The notes beneath the pieces are model-generated. The model did no database searches and was not told the DNA's origin. It saw nothing but the letters and a program-made list of their open reading frames with translations. From NCBI RefSeq assembly GCF_003669035.1, contig NZ_CP033070.1, positions 1,364,001-1,428,000 of the forward strand: a DNA stretch of 64,000 nucleotides. The letters are read 5' to 3'. Of this stretch, positions 28,790 to 38,558 are shown piece after piece. Made by a program: the position numbers and the translations under genes. Position 1 is the stretch's first letter. Every line of letters starts with the position of its first letter. This DNA comes from Chryseobacterium sp. 3008163 (GTDB taxonomy: Bacteria; Bacteroidota; Bacteroidia; Flavobacteriales; Weeksellaceae).

Positions 28790-29200
28790 TTAATCAAATT
28801 GATTGGTAAATTCTTGCAACGATTTATTTCCCAAAAAACCTTTCACCAAAAGATCTGTCTGCTCAAAAAGCATTGAAAGATGATTGTTAATCTCCTTCCC
28901 TACTGGACATGCAGGATTGGGTTTCTGATTTTTCTTTCCTAAAACTTCGTTGTTTTTTACAGCTGCATAGATTTCAGAAATTTTAATTTCTTCAGCACTT
29001 TTCACTAGCTTGGTTCCTCCTTCTTTTCCCAATCGGCTTGTGATTAATCCTGCTTCACGCAATTCACGCAGTTCTTTACGAACAATTACAGGATTTACAT
29101 TAATGCTTCCAGCAATCCAATCAGAAGTAAGCCACTCCTGAGGAACTTTTGCTAATAAAGTCATGATATGTATTGCCGTAGCAAATCTTGTATTGCTCAT
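28790..29200 (-). CDS. Rrf2 family transcriptional regulator
   Basis: A 136-residue winged-helix protein: NTRFATAIHIMTLLAKVP and ITSRLGKEGGTKLVKSAEEI mark the Rrf2 fold. Only one cysteine is seen in the region where IscR/NsrR keep three (NPACPVGKE), so an Fe-S cluster is unlikely; it resembles YwnA-type members. It is likely autoregulated through the palindrome directly upstream and controls the NmrA-like gene. Confidence 0.9.
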   Translation of the reverse strand: MSNTRFATAIHIMTLLAKVPQEWLTSDWIAGSINVNPVIVRKELRELREAGLITSRLGKEGGTKLVKSAEEIKISEIYAAVKNNEVLGKKNQKPNPACPVGKEINNHLSMLFEQTDLLVKGFLGNKSLQEFTNQFD

Positions 29201-29224
29201 AAATTATGCAACAAAGATACACAA

Positions 29225-29276
29225 TTTTTAATTGTAACAAAACTAATTACAATTAAAAATTTCTAATTGTAATTAA
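29225..29276. promoter_or_regulatory. Putative Rrf2 autoregulatory operator
   Basis: Perfect inverted repeat TTTTTAATTGTAA (29225-29237) / TTACAATTAAAAA (29247-29259) followed by a third half-site TAATTGTAATTAA (29264-29276), ending just upstream of the regulator start at 29200. Confidence 0.6.
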
Positions 29277-29326
29277 TTTTATGAGAAAAAGTGAGCTTTA
29301 GTTTTAAAGTTTATTTATATCATTTG

Positions 29327-29816
29327 CTATTGATGATCATAACTGAGAACATCACTCATCATCCAATTTCCTTCTTTTTTGACCCAGACACTTGTGAATT
29401 TTGCCTGACCACCCAAAATATCTTCCTTATTTTTTTCACGAATAAAAAATTGATGTTCCCCAGTTTGTATTGCTCCATACAAAACACCGTTGTTGTATAA
29501 AGGGAAAACATCCAAGCTGCTTTCAATTACTTTACGAATCGGTTTTTGTTTGGGATTTGAACAGATATTTTCTTTCGTTCTTTGCAGAAACAATTTCTTG
29601 TCCTGAAAGCCTCCTTTGTCGTGATAGAATTTCAAATTATCATCAACTTTTCTTTCTAAAAATGCCATATCACAGCCATTAAATCCTCGTTCGAAAAAGA
29701 TACTGTCTTCTTTTTTAATTCTAAAAATAATGGGGAATTTTTCTCAATTTGTGCTTGTACATTTCCGAAGAAAAGGAAAAGAATAAAAATGCTGATGTTG
29801 AGTTTTTTTGTCATTG
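29327..29816 (-). CDS. Secreted DUF4440/NTF2-like protein (apparent frameshift)
   Basis: An open frame from the ATG at 29816 gives a signal peptide (NISIFILFLFFGNVQAQ) but shifts out of frame in a six-base run at 29711-29716. With one more A on the minus strand it joins into ELKKEDSIFFERGFNGCDMAFLERKVDD and continues to 29327, about 162 residues. FNGCDMAFLE, LRFYHDK-like LKFYHDKGGF and FTSVWVKKEGNWMMSDVLSYDHQ are typical of DUF4440 SnoaL/NTF2-like proteins. Function unknown. The break is of the same kind as others in the window. Confidence 0.75.
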
Positions 29817-29900
29817 AATTATTTTTGACAAAGATTCAGAATAAATTGATTTCAACTCAAAAAATGAACCCGACAAAAACCCGACAATGATGCTCCAAGT

Positions 29901-30472
29901 TTATATAATATTGAAATTCAATTGATAACGAAGTTTTTTTCTCTGGTCAATTTCGTAAGCATTTCTCAGAATAATGTAAACATTTGCCAGTGCTAAGAAA
30001 ACCATCGTCATCATCACAGATTCTGAACCTAATTTTAGAAGGGCAATCAGCATAAAAATAATCGGAGAAATGATGGCTAAAAATATTTGGAGAGAAATGA
30101 TTTGTTTTACGATTTGAGATTTCTCTTTTGTAAAAAGCATAATAAATAACGGTGGCAAAAAATTAGCAATCGGAAACCATGCAAGAGGAAGTGAAGAAAG
30201 GTTAATCATTTTGATTAATGTAGAGTTGAAAACCTCTTCTTTTTCTGTCATCGAAATTAGCTCTTCAACTTTGATTTCTTCGTTTGAAATCTCTGCAATT
30301 AACAAATCTTTTTCTGAAATTTCGAGACTTAAAGCTAATGTCTTCAAAGTATATCCTTTTGGTTCTGTTCCAGCTTCAATCCGTTGAATTGTTCTCACAG
30401 AAAGGCCTGACTTTTCAGCCAATTCTTCCTGAGTTAGATTCTTTTCTTCCCTTATTTTTTTAATTCCGACAT
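29901..30472 (-). CDS. XRE-family regulator with membrane domain (apparent frameshift)
   Basis: The long frame starts at a TTG (30422) within the HTH. The real start is probably the ATG at 30472: MSELKK, then a seven-A run (plus-strand T7 at 30455-30461) one base short, then IREEKNLTQEELAEKSGLSVRTIQRIEAG. That restores a full HTH_3 domain of a protein of about 190 residues, with three or four hydrophobic helices from about residue 85 on. Membrane-bound XRE proteins of this design are common in flavobacteria; the signal sensed is unknown. Confidence 0.75.
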
Positions 30473-30499
30473 TGCAGAAACAAATTTAAAGATTCAAGA

Positions 30500-31455
30500 T
30501 TACAAAATCAATTTATCTAAATCTAAAAGCAAATAATTGATGGTCTGGTTAATCGTTCTCGTTGCCGACTGCATCTGATTGAGCATCGCAGCACGGTTTT
30601 GCAGATCTCCGGCACGATAGAATCCTCCATCGCTGAAAATTACCGATTGATCAGCCGCAGTCTGCTGGTCATCAAACTGATAATGAAGCCATCTTTGTTT
30701 CATATTTTTTACAATCGAATGATCTTGTCTGTTCGAAAACTTCTTTTCAGTATACATATACCAAATAAAAGGCGGGAAATTCGGAGATTCCAGTTTTTCG
30801 TTCCAAACATCTCTCAGCAAGTTTCGTTGATGAATGAACTCTACTTTTTTACCTTTCGGATTTAAAGTTGCCAAACCAAAACCTGCTCCCAAACCACCAC
30901 CAGCAATGTCGATGGCACTGCTCCAACTGTCATTCTTTACGATTCCACCCGCTACGGAAGCGGCTGCACCGGCAACGATTGAATATAAAATCAATCGGTT
31001 GTTTCGTGAGTCATTCAGATTATCAACATAACTTCCGATCTGTGCGACACGCTCACCTTCACAATCAAACTCGGCAGCAACGGCATCTAACTCTGTCAGT
31101 GCAATGGTAATTTTGCTGTTGATTTTCATTTTAAGCTGAAGAACTTTCACCTGTGAACTAAGAGAAGAATCTTTTTTCAGTTCCATAATTTCATTCACCT
31201 CATCAAGGTTGTCTAAAGCGTTTAAAACTAAAATACTTTGGTCAGAAAACACATTTTTCAGCTTTTGATTTGCCAAAAGAATAGAATCTGAATTATAAGA
31301 AGGTAATTTGTTGTTGTAATTATATTGAAAAGGTGCTTTGCAGTAACTGTCTTTCAGAGTCAGGATATTCTGCTTTATCGTTTGATTCTTTTTGGAAACA
31401 CACGAGGTAAGCAAAATTGAAATCACAAAAAACAGAAAAACTTCTTCATTCTCAT
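30500..31455 (-). CDS. Putative lipoprotein, function unknown (apparent frameshift)
   Basis: About 318 residues. The frame computed from 31426 begins at a GTG within a lipoprotein signal. Adding one base to the A6 run (plus strand 31425-31430) connects to ATG 31455 or 31449 and gives MKKFFCFFVISILLTSC, an ideal lipobox. The body has a coiled N-terminal half, a glycine/alanine-rich membrane-like segment (YSIVAGAAASVAGGIV and IAGGGLGAGFGLATL) and a C-terminal half with WYMYTEKKF. I do not recognise the family. Confidence 0.7.
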
Positions 31456-31479
31456 CAGACTTTAAAATACGATGTTCTA

Positions 31480-31513
31480 AAATAAAAAAATTACCCGAAA
31501 AACAGGTAATTTA
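31480..31513. terminator. FKBP gene terminator
   Basis: Stem AAATTACC / GGTAATTT flanked by A and T runs, beyond the FKBP stop on the minus strand and upstream of the lipoprotein gene? The position lies between the two genes, so it ends the FKBP transcript. Confidence 0.55.
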
Positions 31514-31534
31514 ATTTAAATATATGCGTTGAAT

Positions 31535-31969
31535 TTATTTAATATCTAACAATTCAACCTGAAAAACAAGGGTACTGTTTGGGCCGATTTCCTTACTAAT
31601 CTGCTGATCACCGTAAGCCAAATGAGGAGGAATGATCAATCTCCATTTGCTGCCTACAGGCATTAACTGAAGAGCTTCTGTCCAACCTTTGATTACTTTA
31701 TTTAAAGGAAATGATGCCGGAGTTCCTCTTTTTACAGAACTGTCGAAAACTTTCCCACCAATTGTCGTCCCATGGTAATGACATTTTACCATTGATTTCG
31801 GGCCCGGTTTTGGTCCGTCACCTTCAACCATGATCTCGTACTGCAAACCGCTTGGCAATTCTACCACGCTTTCTCTTTTACCGTATTCGATCATATATTC
31901 CTGACCGTCTTTCAGGTTTTTCTCTGCCTGCTCTTTTTTGCGTTTAAATAACATATCTGCTACTCCCAT
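31535..31969 (-). CDS. FKBP-type peptidyl-prolyl cis-trans isomerase
   Basis: About 144 residues from the ATG at 31969 (MGVADMLFKRKKEQAEK); the frame extends to 32017 but the extra residues are not family-like. The FKBP domain is clear: VKCHYHGTTIGGKVFDSSVKRGTPASFPLNKVIKGWTEALQ and LAYGDQQISKEIGPNSTLVFQVELLD. No signal peptide is seen, so it is probably cytoplasmic, where it would assist protein folding. Confidence 0.93.
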   Translation of the reverse strand: MGVADMLFKRKKEQAEKNLKDGQEYMIEYGKRESVVELPSGLQYEIMVEGDGPKPGPKSMVKCHYHGTTIGGKVFDSSVKRGTPASFPLNKVIKGWTEALQLMPVGSKWRLIIPPHLAYGDQQISKEIGPNSTLVFQVELLDIK

Positions 31970-32140
31970 AATTTTTTTACAAAGATAATGTTTTTGCAGC
32001 GGGAAGAAAGGAGTCAAAATCAGGAAGTTTTATAGTTTCAATTTTGTTCTATAATTCTGCATCTCAAAATTCAAACAAGTTTAATATTCTCTTAACCTAG
32101 AATTAGAAACTTGGCGTTATAATTGAGTTTTAAAAACTAT

Positions 32141-33142
32141 ATGCCAAATCCACTAAAATATAATAAGAATTTTGACAAGCTTTCATACGAAGAAAAACAG
32201 CTTCTTGAGGAAAATAAAAAAAGTATTGCAGACTTTGTAGAGCACTCAGCGACTCTCAGCGACGTTAATTATGCAACAAGAAACGCTCATGCAAAAACAT
32301 ACGCAGTTCTGAAAGGAGAATTTATCATTAACCCTGAAATGCGGTCTGATTTACTCTATTTATTTGATAAGGAAAAATACAATATTGTGGTAAGGCTTTC
32401 TAATGCCCATTTAAAGATAAAAAATAATAGAAAAGATATTCCTGCTTATGGTTTTGCAATAAAGATTAAGGATGATGCAGATCGTACGATTGCCAATTAT
32501 CCTTTGGTCAACTTCCCTCTATTTCCTATTAATTCTGTTTCTATTTTTTTAAAATTATTTACCGCAGTCAATCGGTTTTTTATTAAAAAATGGGGGAATA
32601 TTACTCCTCTACTATCGCAGGTTTATCAAGTCACGCCAAGCATTTTCACGGGTTCATTTTTAAAGAAAAGTTTAGAGTTTTTATTTAAAAAGAATGACTT
32701 TATGTTGTCTTTCGATTATCATTCTGTCGGTGTGTACCGCTTAGGAGACCACATGATGAAGATAAAATTGAGCCCGAAAAATCCGCAAAGAAAATTTGGT
32801 AAAGATTTAACTACAAAAAAAGCAATTGAAAATTTTTGTCTTCAGGAAAATTATGATGCTGATGTGATGATTCAGTTCTGCTACGATTTGAAAGATCAAC
32901 CCATCAATACTTTGAATCGTGAATGGAAAAATTCTCCTTTTATTAAAATCGGTGAAGTGAAAATTGAGAAAAATTCTTTTCTTACACCTAATACCTGTGA
33001 TAACGAATTACTGTCTTTCAACCCTTTCGAAAGCGCAGAAATCTTTCAGCCAGTAGGGAAAATTCAGAAATTGAGGGATGAAGCCTATAAGGTTTCGCTG
33101 CAGACGAGAAAGAAAATTAATAAGCTATTGAAATATAAGTAA
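32141..33142 (+). CDS. Catalase-family heme protein
   Basis: About 333 residues from the ATG at 32141 (MPNPLKYNKNFDKLSYEEK); the TTG at 32123 is less likely. It matches the small catalase-like family: RNAHAKTYAVLKGEF holds the distal histidine and RLSNAH, AYGFAIKIKDD and DYHSVGVYRLGDHMMKIKLSP follow the catalase barrel. It is much shorter than true catalases (about 480 or more), and members of this group have peroxidase or lipid-peroxide activity. No signal peptide. Confidence 0.85.
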   Translation: MPNPLKYNKNFDKLSYEEKQLLEENKKSIADFVEHSATLSDVNYATRNAHAKTYAVLKGEFIINPEMRSDLLYLFDKEKYNIVVRLSNAHLKIKNNRKDIPAYGFAIKIKDDADRTIANYPLVNFPLFPINSVSIFLKLFTAVNRFFIKKWGNITPLLSQVYQVTPSIFTGSFLKKSLEFLFKKNDFMLSFDYHSVGVYRLGDHMMKIKLSPKNPQRKFGKDLTTKKAIENFCLQENYDADVMIQFCYDLKDQPINTLNREWKNSPFIKIGEVKIEKNSFLTPNTCDNELLSFNPFESAEIFQPVGKIQKLRDEAYKVSLQTRKKINKLLKYK

Positions 33143-33207
33143 GGTGAATTTTGCTTCGCAAGTGACTGGGTGAATTTATTCTTAAAAAACCTTAGAAAGT
33201 TTAAATA

Positions 33208-33240
33208 AAAAAGGCTCTACAAAATTGTAAAGCCTTTCAA
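33208..33240. terminator. Bidirectional terminator
   Basis: AAAGGCT...TACAA-AA-TTGTA...AGCCTTT stem between the convergent catalase-like gene and the TerC gene, with A and T runs outside. Confidence 0.75.
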
Positions 33241-33246
33241 TATTTA

Positions 33247-34284
33247 TTATTCTATTGTTTCTTTTTCATCTTCCTTTTTATCAGGGAAAATGATGGATAG
33301 CAGAACCGAGATGACCAATACTCCACCTACAATTCCTAATGAAACCGGTGATGAGATATGATACCAAGGCGCAATCAACATTTTAACACCGATAAAGGCT
33401 AAAATAATCGCCAAACCATAAGGTAATTTGCTGAACATGTGAATGAAATTCGCCAGCAAGAAATACAACGATCTCAATCCTAAAATCGCAAAAATATTCG
33501 ATGTATAAAGGATAAAAGGATCATTTGAAATTGCAAAAATTGCCGGGATTGAATCTACCGCAAACAATACGTCGGTAAACTCAATTACTGCCACAACTAC
33601 CAAAAGCGGTGTTGCCATTTTGATTCCGTTTTGTATGGTGAAGAACTTATCGCCATCATAGTTATCGGAAACTTTCCAAAAGCTTTTAATCAATTTTGCG
33701 CCTGCTGTATCGCTGTAATCTTCATCATCGTCATCACCGCCGTCGCCCCAAGATTTGATTCCTGCATAGATCAGGAACAATCCGAAAAGGGTCATTACCA
33801 CGTTGATTCTTACTGCATGACCAAAAACATTCATTTCAGGTAAATAAGTCAGATCAATCAACTCAACTCCTGCAAAAATAAAGATAGCCCTGAAGATCAA
33901 AGCTCCAATAATTCCCCAGAACAAAACTTTGTGGTGAAGAAATTTAGGAACTTTAAAGAACCCAAACACCAAGATAAATACAAATAAATTATCTACAGAA
34001 AGCGCTTTCTCAATCCAGTACGCTGCCTGATATTGTGTAAATTTTTCTACAGCTACCGCATGACTTCCAGCCGTTCCGTCGGTATTGAAAACCCAATATA
34101 CAACTCCAGAAAAAACCATTGAAAGAGAAATCCAAACGACTGACCAAATGGTCGCTTCTTTTGAAGATACCTCGTGACTTTTTTTGTTAAAAACCCCTAA
34201 GTCCAAGAGCAGCATGATAACAACCGTTATCGCAAATCCCCAAACTAAGCCAGGGTGTAAATCTAAAATATTATGTTGTTCCAC
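33247..34284 (-). CDS. terC: TerC family integral membrane protein
   Basis: A 345-residue protein with about nine membrane helices and the TerC signatures FFKVPKFLHHKVLFWGIIGALIF, WIEKALSVDNLFVF and IEFTDVLFAVDSIPAIFA, where acidic residues within helices would bind metal. An acidic loop GDGGDDDDEDYSD lies in the middle. TerC proteins are linked to tellurite resistance and to manganese export or loading of exoenzymes. It is last in the Ter operon, 112 bases after a TerD gene. Confidence 0.93.
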   Translation of the reverse strand: MEQHNILDLHPGLVWGFAITVVIMLLLDLGVFNKKSHEVSSKEATIWSVVWISLSMVFSGVVYWVFNTDGTAGSHAVAVEKFTQYQAAYWIEKALSVDNLFVFILVFGFFKVPKFLHHKVLFWGIIGALIFRAIFIFAGVELIDLTYLPEMNVFGHAVRINVVMTLFGLFLIYAGIKSWGDGGDDDDEDYSDTAGAKLIKSFWKVSDNYDGDKFFTIQNGIKMATPLLVVVAVIEFTDVLFAVDSIPAIFAISNDPFILYTSNIFAILGLRSLYFLLANFIHMFSKLPYGLAIILAFIGVKMLIAPWYHISSPVSLGIVGGVLVISVLLSIIFPDKKEDEKETIE

Positions 34285-34396
34285 TTTAAATTAATATGTG
34301 TTATTATATGATAAAAGCAATAGCTGTAAAGATACAGGTATTGCTTACTATTTATGAGCCTAAAACTATACAATTTCAGACAGATTGTTTACTATT

Positions 34397-35008
34397 TTAC
34401 AAATATTTCTGCTTAACGGTTTCAATCGTCTGCTCCAATTTTCTGTCAGCTGTAGGATCTCCGATAGCATTGAATTTCCATTCGTTGTTTCTCTTGTAGA
34501 AAACTCCCATTACCATTGCTACGTGACCACTGAAAGATTTATCATTGGCAATATCATATTTAGCAAAAACTTCTCTCACGTTCGTAGGAGTTCCTTCATA
34601 GATACGGATTGAAGCAAAAGGAATGGTGCCAAAATCTTGTCCTTTGTAACTGTTCAAAACCAAAGCAACGTGCTCTACTGCTGGATCCAAATTTGCAAAA
34701 TCAACTGTGATCACTTCATTATCCAATCCGTCATCACCGCTAACATCACCTGTCAAATCATCTCCACTATGCTTTACAGAACCGTTTTTAGATTTCAGAT
34801 TACCGAAATAGATTACTTCAGTAGCATTTTTGTTTGTATCATATAAAATACAGCTTCCATCTAAATCTACTGCTTCTTTTGAAACGCCACCAAAGAAACT
34901 TTTCTTCTCAATTGCACCCCAGTTTATTCCGACACAAGCTTGTGTAAGCGCTGTTCCGTTTTCTTTTGTAAGGTTTATTCTCTGACCTTTTTGTAAGTTA
35001 ATAGCCAT
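34397..35008 (-). CDS. TerD family protein
   Basis: A 203-residue TerD-fold protein: GINWGAIEKKSFF, VDLDGSCILYD, HSGDDLTGDVSGDDGLDNEVITVDF. TerD proteins bind calcium through two sites and act in tellurite, phage and stress resistance. The acidic motif here is spaced differently from that of the second TerD in the operon (37189), so the two are diverged paralogues. Confidence 0.92.
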   Translation of the reverse strand: MAINLQKGQRINLTKENGTALTQACVGINWGAIEKKSFFGGVSKEAVDLDGSCILYDTNKNATEVIYFGNLKSKNGSVKHSGDDLTGDVSGDDGLDNEVITVDFANLDPAVEHVALVLNSYKGQDFGTIPFASIRIYEGTPTNVREVFAKYDIANDKSFSGHVAMVMGVFYKRNNEWKFNAIGDPTADRKLEQTIETVKQKYL

Positions 35009-35047
35009 TTTATATTGTTTATTTATTATTTATTATTTAAATTTAGT

Positions 35048-35992
35048 TTAGTTATTTAAGTTTAAATTCAACATTGCCCTAAGAATATTGGTTTCTTCGT
35101 TCACGTCAAATATTTTGCTCATGATATCTACACTTTCGATATTTTTGAGATAATCTTTTAAAACATTGTCAACCCCTTCAGGCAAAATTCTTTTCTTTTC
35201 GTGAATGGTTTCTTCAAGCTCTTCGTTTCTTCTTTTGAGCTGATTCATAACCGAAGCCTGGTTTGATTCATTTTCGGAAGTATCTAAATAAGATAATTCA
35301 TCATCAATCAGGTATAATTTTCTTTCTTCAACATTAAAAATAAAATGCTCATCCGACTGAAAAATCTTAAACAATTCATATTCGTCCCTTCCGATTCTGT
35401 AGCCACACACGAAACGAACTTTAAAATTCTGAATATTGAGCTTACCCAATAATTTTCTTTCTATCAAATAATCCTGATATTGGTAAGACGGAAAGTTGCC
35501 TAATTTCAACTTATTTTCGTCAGCTTCCGTTCTGTAGAATTCTACTGCATATTTTTTGTGAAAATATAAAACGTCATTCCAATTCAGCGTAAATTTATCT
35601 TCGGTAAGATCTTTATACAGTTTTCTTAAATGTTCAGAAAAAACTCCGCTATAGAATTTCCGGTCTGTTTCAAAATTATCTATTTTTTTCTCCTCAAAAG
35701 CATCAATATACTGGTTGTTGATATTGATTTCGTTAATCACTGCCAAAAGATCATTTTCCTTTTTCTTTTTGATCTTCGTGAGCAGTTCTATTAGACTGTC
35801 AGTATATTGCAAATGAAAAAGCTCAAGTTTGTTATAATCTAAAGTCTTGTTTTCTTCGAATAATTTATGAATAATATCTGTTTTTATGTAAACCGATATT
35901 ACGTCAATATTTTCAAAGAAATTAGAGAGAAGTTTAAGCTTTGTTAATCTTCTTCTGCTTTGGGACATTATGTTTACAACCTCATCATTCAC
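35048..35992 (-). CDS. Ter operon protein of unknown function
   Basis: A 314-residue soluble protein with no signal peptide and predicted coiled coil near residues 245-265 (MNQLKRRNEELEETIHEKKR). It follows the TelA gene by 14 bases and precedes TerD by 39, so it is part of the operon. I cannot assign a domain. Its size and place suggest that it works with TelA or TerD; this is inference. Confidence 0.75.
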   Translation of the reverse strand: MNDEVVNIMSQSRRRLTKLKLLSNFFENIDVISVYIKTDIIHKLFEENKTLDYNKLELFHLQYTDSLIELLTKIKKKKENDLLAVINEININNQYIDAFEEKKIDNFETDRKFYSGVFSEHLRKLYKDLTEDKFTLNWNDVLYFHKKYAVEFYRTEADENKLKLGNFPSYQYQDYLIERKLLGKLNIQNFKVRFVCGYRIGRDEYELFKIFQSDEHFIFNVEERKLYLIDDELSYLDTSENESNQASVMNQLKRRNEELEETIHEKKRILPEGVDNVLKDYLKNIESVDIMSKIFDVNEETNILRAMLNLNLNN

Positions 35993-36006
35993 GCTTTCGT
36001 CCTGTT

Positions 36007-37182
36007 TTATCCTCTGATATTTGCTTTCAATTCTGATTCTAAAGTCTGCAGATCTTGATCTAGTTTTCTTCTGCTTTCAGTACCTTGTTTCTGAATTTGT
36101 TTTACTTCGTTCAAGGTATTGATTAACATTGCAGTAGTTTCTTTCAAAGTTTCAGCAGAAACAATTGTCTGCTCGTTGGCTTTTGCTACATTGATTGAAT
36201 TCTGACCCAAACGTTCTGCATTTTTTCTCAGAATTTCTTCTGTTGTAGAAGATACTTTCTGCTGAACTTCAATATTCTGCTGCTGTCTGTGCATCGCAAC
36301 TGCTAATGAAAGCTGATTTTTCCAAACCGGTAAAGTAGTCGTTAAAATCGTTTGTGCTTTTTCAGCAATCGAAACGTTATTATTTTGCACCAACCTGATC
36401 TGCGGAAGTGACTGCATCATGATCAGACGCACCACCTTCAAATCAGCCAATCTTCTGTCTAATCTGTTAATGAAATCTCTTTTGTCAGCAATTTGGTAAT
36501 CAGCAAAATTCTGAACATTGGTTTCCATATTTGCCAATTCTCCAGCTGCTTTTTCCATTCTCAGATTTCCGGCAATAACCAATTCTTCAATCGCTTTGAT
36601 TGAATTGACATTGCTGTCGAAAATCGTCTGCAAAACTGCATTATCTTTCGTAGAAGTAATGATTCCTGCATTTACTTTATGAGAAATCTGGTCGATATTA
36701 CTGGTGATTTTATCATATTTAGCAAAAAGATTATCCACCTGAGTCAACATCTTTTTCATGAAAGGAAGTCTGCTCAGGAAACCTTTTACTCCGCCGTTAT
36801 TGATCTCATCAACGTCTACATAGTTAAGTTCAATCAATAAATTATTGATCAACTCTCCTACTTCACCTGAATTTGATCTTCTTACATTTCCTAAGAAACT
36901 ATCACTCTGATTTGCTAAAGTTTTCTGTAAATCTGAACCAAAATTCACAATAGAACCAGGATTCGATTCATCAATTGCGTTGGCCAATAATTCAAATTTA
37001 TGACGCTCTGCATCCTGAATCTGACTTAAATTCACGTTTCCGTCTCTGTCCACAAGAACTGCCGGAACTGAACTTTGCGCTGGCTGAGCAGGTTGCGCTG
37101 GTGGTATTGGCGTTGGCTCAAACGTCTTCAAAGGCTCGATCGACTGTAGCGGATCTATATTTTGATTTTCTTGATTATCCAT
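36007..37182 (-). CDS. telA: TelA family toxic anion resistance protein
   Basis: A 391-residue helical protein with a proline/alanine-rich N-terminus, FGSDLQKTLANQSDSFL, VDEINNGGVKGFLSRLPFMKKML and a long coiled-coil region (about 150-390) typical of TelA/KlaA proteins. TelA contributes to resistance to tellurite and envelope stress. It lies 6 bases from a TerD gene. Confidence 0.93.
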   Translation of the reverse strand: MDNQENQNIDPLQSIEPLKTFEPTPIPPAQPAQPAQSSVPAVLVDRDGNVNLSQIQDAERHKFELLANAIDESNPGSIVNFGSDLQKTLANQSDSFLGNVRRSNSGEVGELINNLLIELNYVDVDEINNGGVKGFLSRLPFMKKMLTQVDNLFAKYDKITSNIDQISHKVNAGIITSTKDNAVLQTIFDSNVNSIKAIEELVIAGNLRMEKAAGELANMETNVQNFADYQIADKRDFINRLDRRLADLKVVRLIMMQSLPQIRLVQNNNVSIAEKAQTILTTTLPVWKNQLSLAVAMHRQQQNIEVQQKVSSTTEEILRKNAERLGQNSINVAKANEQTIVSAETLKETTAMLINTLNEVKQIQKQGTESRRKLDQDLQTLESELKANIRG

Positions 37183-37188
37183 AATTGA

Positions 37189-37743
37189 TTATTGATACAT
37201 TGATACAAATTTCTCAAGACCGTCTCTCTGACCGCTTCCTACCGCTTCGAATTTCCATTCTCCGTTTCTATTGTAGATTCTTCCAAATTCTACGGCAGTT
37301 TCGATAGAGAAATCTTCGTCTAATTCATATTTTAAAATCTCTTCGTTGGTTTCGGTATTGAAAATTCTGATGAAAGAATTTCTTACCTGTCCGAAGTTCT
37401 GTCTTCTTGCATCAGCATCGTGAATGGTTACTACAACGGTAATTTCTTTTACAGCATCATCAATTTTCGTTAAATCTATTTTGATCTGTTCATCATCACC
37501 ATCGCCGTCACCCGTTAAGTTATCACCAGAGTGAATCACCGCTTTATCCGGAGACTCAAGGTTATTGTAAAAAATAAAATGGTTTTCTGAAACCAGTTTT
37601 TTGCCGTCATTCAACAAAAATAAAGAGGCATCAAGATCAAAAGCACCGCCGGTAGATGTATTATTGATATCCCATCCTAAACCGATCGTGAATTTAGGTG
37701 CGTTTATATTTTCTCTTTGTCCTTTTTGTAAGTTAATAGCCAT
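37189..37743 (-). CDS. terD: TerD family calcium-binding stress protein
   Basis: A 184-residue TerD: GLGWDINNTSTGGAFDLDAS and HSGDNLTGDGDGDDEQIKI contain the calcium-binding acidic clusters, the latter with D-G-D-G-D-D-E. The gene overlaps the end of the phosphoribosyltransferase gene by 11 bases, so they are translationally linked. Confidence 0.95.
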   Translation of the reverse strand: MAINLQKGQRENINAPKFTIGLGWDINNTSTGGAFDLDASLFLLNDGKKLVSENHFIFYNNLESPDKAVIHSGDNLTGDGDGDDEQIKIDLTKIDDAVKEITVVVTIHDADARRQNFGQVRNSFIRIFNTETNEEILKYELDEDFSIETAVEFGRIYNRNGEWKFEAVGSGQRDGLEKFVSMYQ

Positions 37744-38557
37744 AATTAAGTTCTGTTTGTGTTAAAGTGTTTATATTAGTTTCGTATTCTTTTAATAAAT
37801 GATAATTGTTGCTAATTGCCAGCTCGAGAAGGTGATCCATCTGCTCTTTTTTTATTTTAGACGTAAGATAATCAAAATTACTTGATTCTAAGCCCAAAAT
37901 ATATTTTACAATCCTTGTATTAAACTGGAAACTCGGCTTCAGCATTACTTCTGCAACGTGTTCAACGTTTTTCACAGCGTAATAGTTGAAATAGTTTTCA
38001 ATTTTAGGATCTAATTCAAAATTCATTAATTCAGCGTAATACATGAATAGAAAATCTGCCTGCACATTAAATTCATTCAAGATTTTATTCACAGTAAATT
38101 CATGACTTCCAGTAATTTTTATATCGTCTATAAAAATACAAAGTTTTCCTCTAAGAAAATCCTTATCTAGATAATAAGTATCATTAGCAATCAGATTTTT
38201 ACGGTCTTCAAAACTTAAATTTCCGTAATCTGTCGTATAAGTATGATTCCTGTTTATTTTTGATAAAATACTTGACTTTTTTCCTTTTTGGAAAAGATAA
38301 AAATCAAGTTGTTTTTTGAAGTAAAAACATAAAAAATTAGAAGCCGTCGGAATCGCCATGTAAGGGCTTGGCAATATGAGAATTTCTTTATCCGTATTTA
38401 ATATTTCTTCGTGCTGAGCAATAAATCCTTCAAATAATTCTTTCGCAAATTTCTCTGCGTACGACTTATCGCCATACTTGAAATAGCTGTATTCAGCAGG
38501 CGAAAACGTAAATTCGTCCGCCGAATGAATATGGTGCAAGCTATACCTTTTGTTCAT
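37733..38557 (-). CDS. Ter-associated phosphoribosyltransferase
   Basis: A 274-residue protein with a phosphoribosyltransferase PRPP-binding motif FIDDIKITGSHE near residue 140. Ter-linked PRTases occur with HAD phosphatases in many bacteria and were proposed to make a nucleoside-like metabolite in Ter stress systems. The HAD gene is 1 base upstream and TerD overlaps downstream, matching that module. Substrate unknown. Confidence 0.85.
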   Translation of the reverse strand: MNKRYSLHHIHSADEFTFSPAEYSYFKYGDKSYAEKFAKELFEGFIAQHEEILNTDKEILILPSPYMAIPTASNFLCFYFKKQLDFYLFQKGKKSSILSKINRNHTYTTDYGNLSFEDRKNLIANDTYYLDKDFLRGKLCIFIDDIKITGSHEFTVNKILNEFNVQADFLFMYYAELMNFELDPKIENYFNYYAVKNVEHVAEVMLKPSFQFNTRIVKYILGLESSNFDYLTSKIKKEQMDHLLELAISNNYHLLKEYETNINTLTQTELNYGY

Positions 38558-38558
38558 A

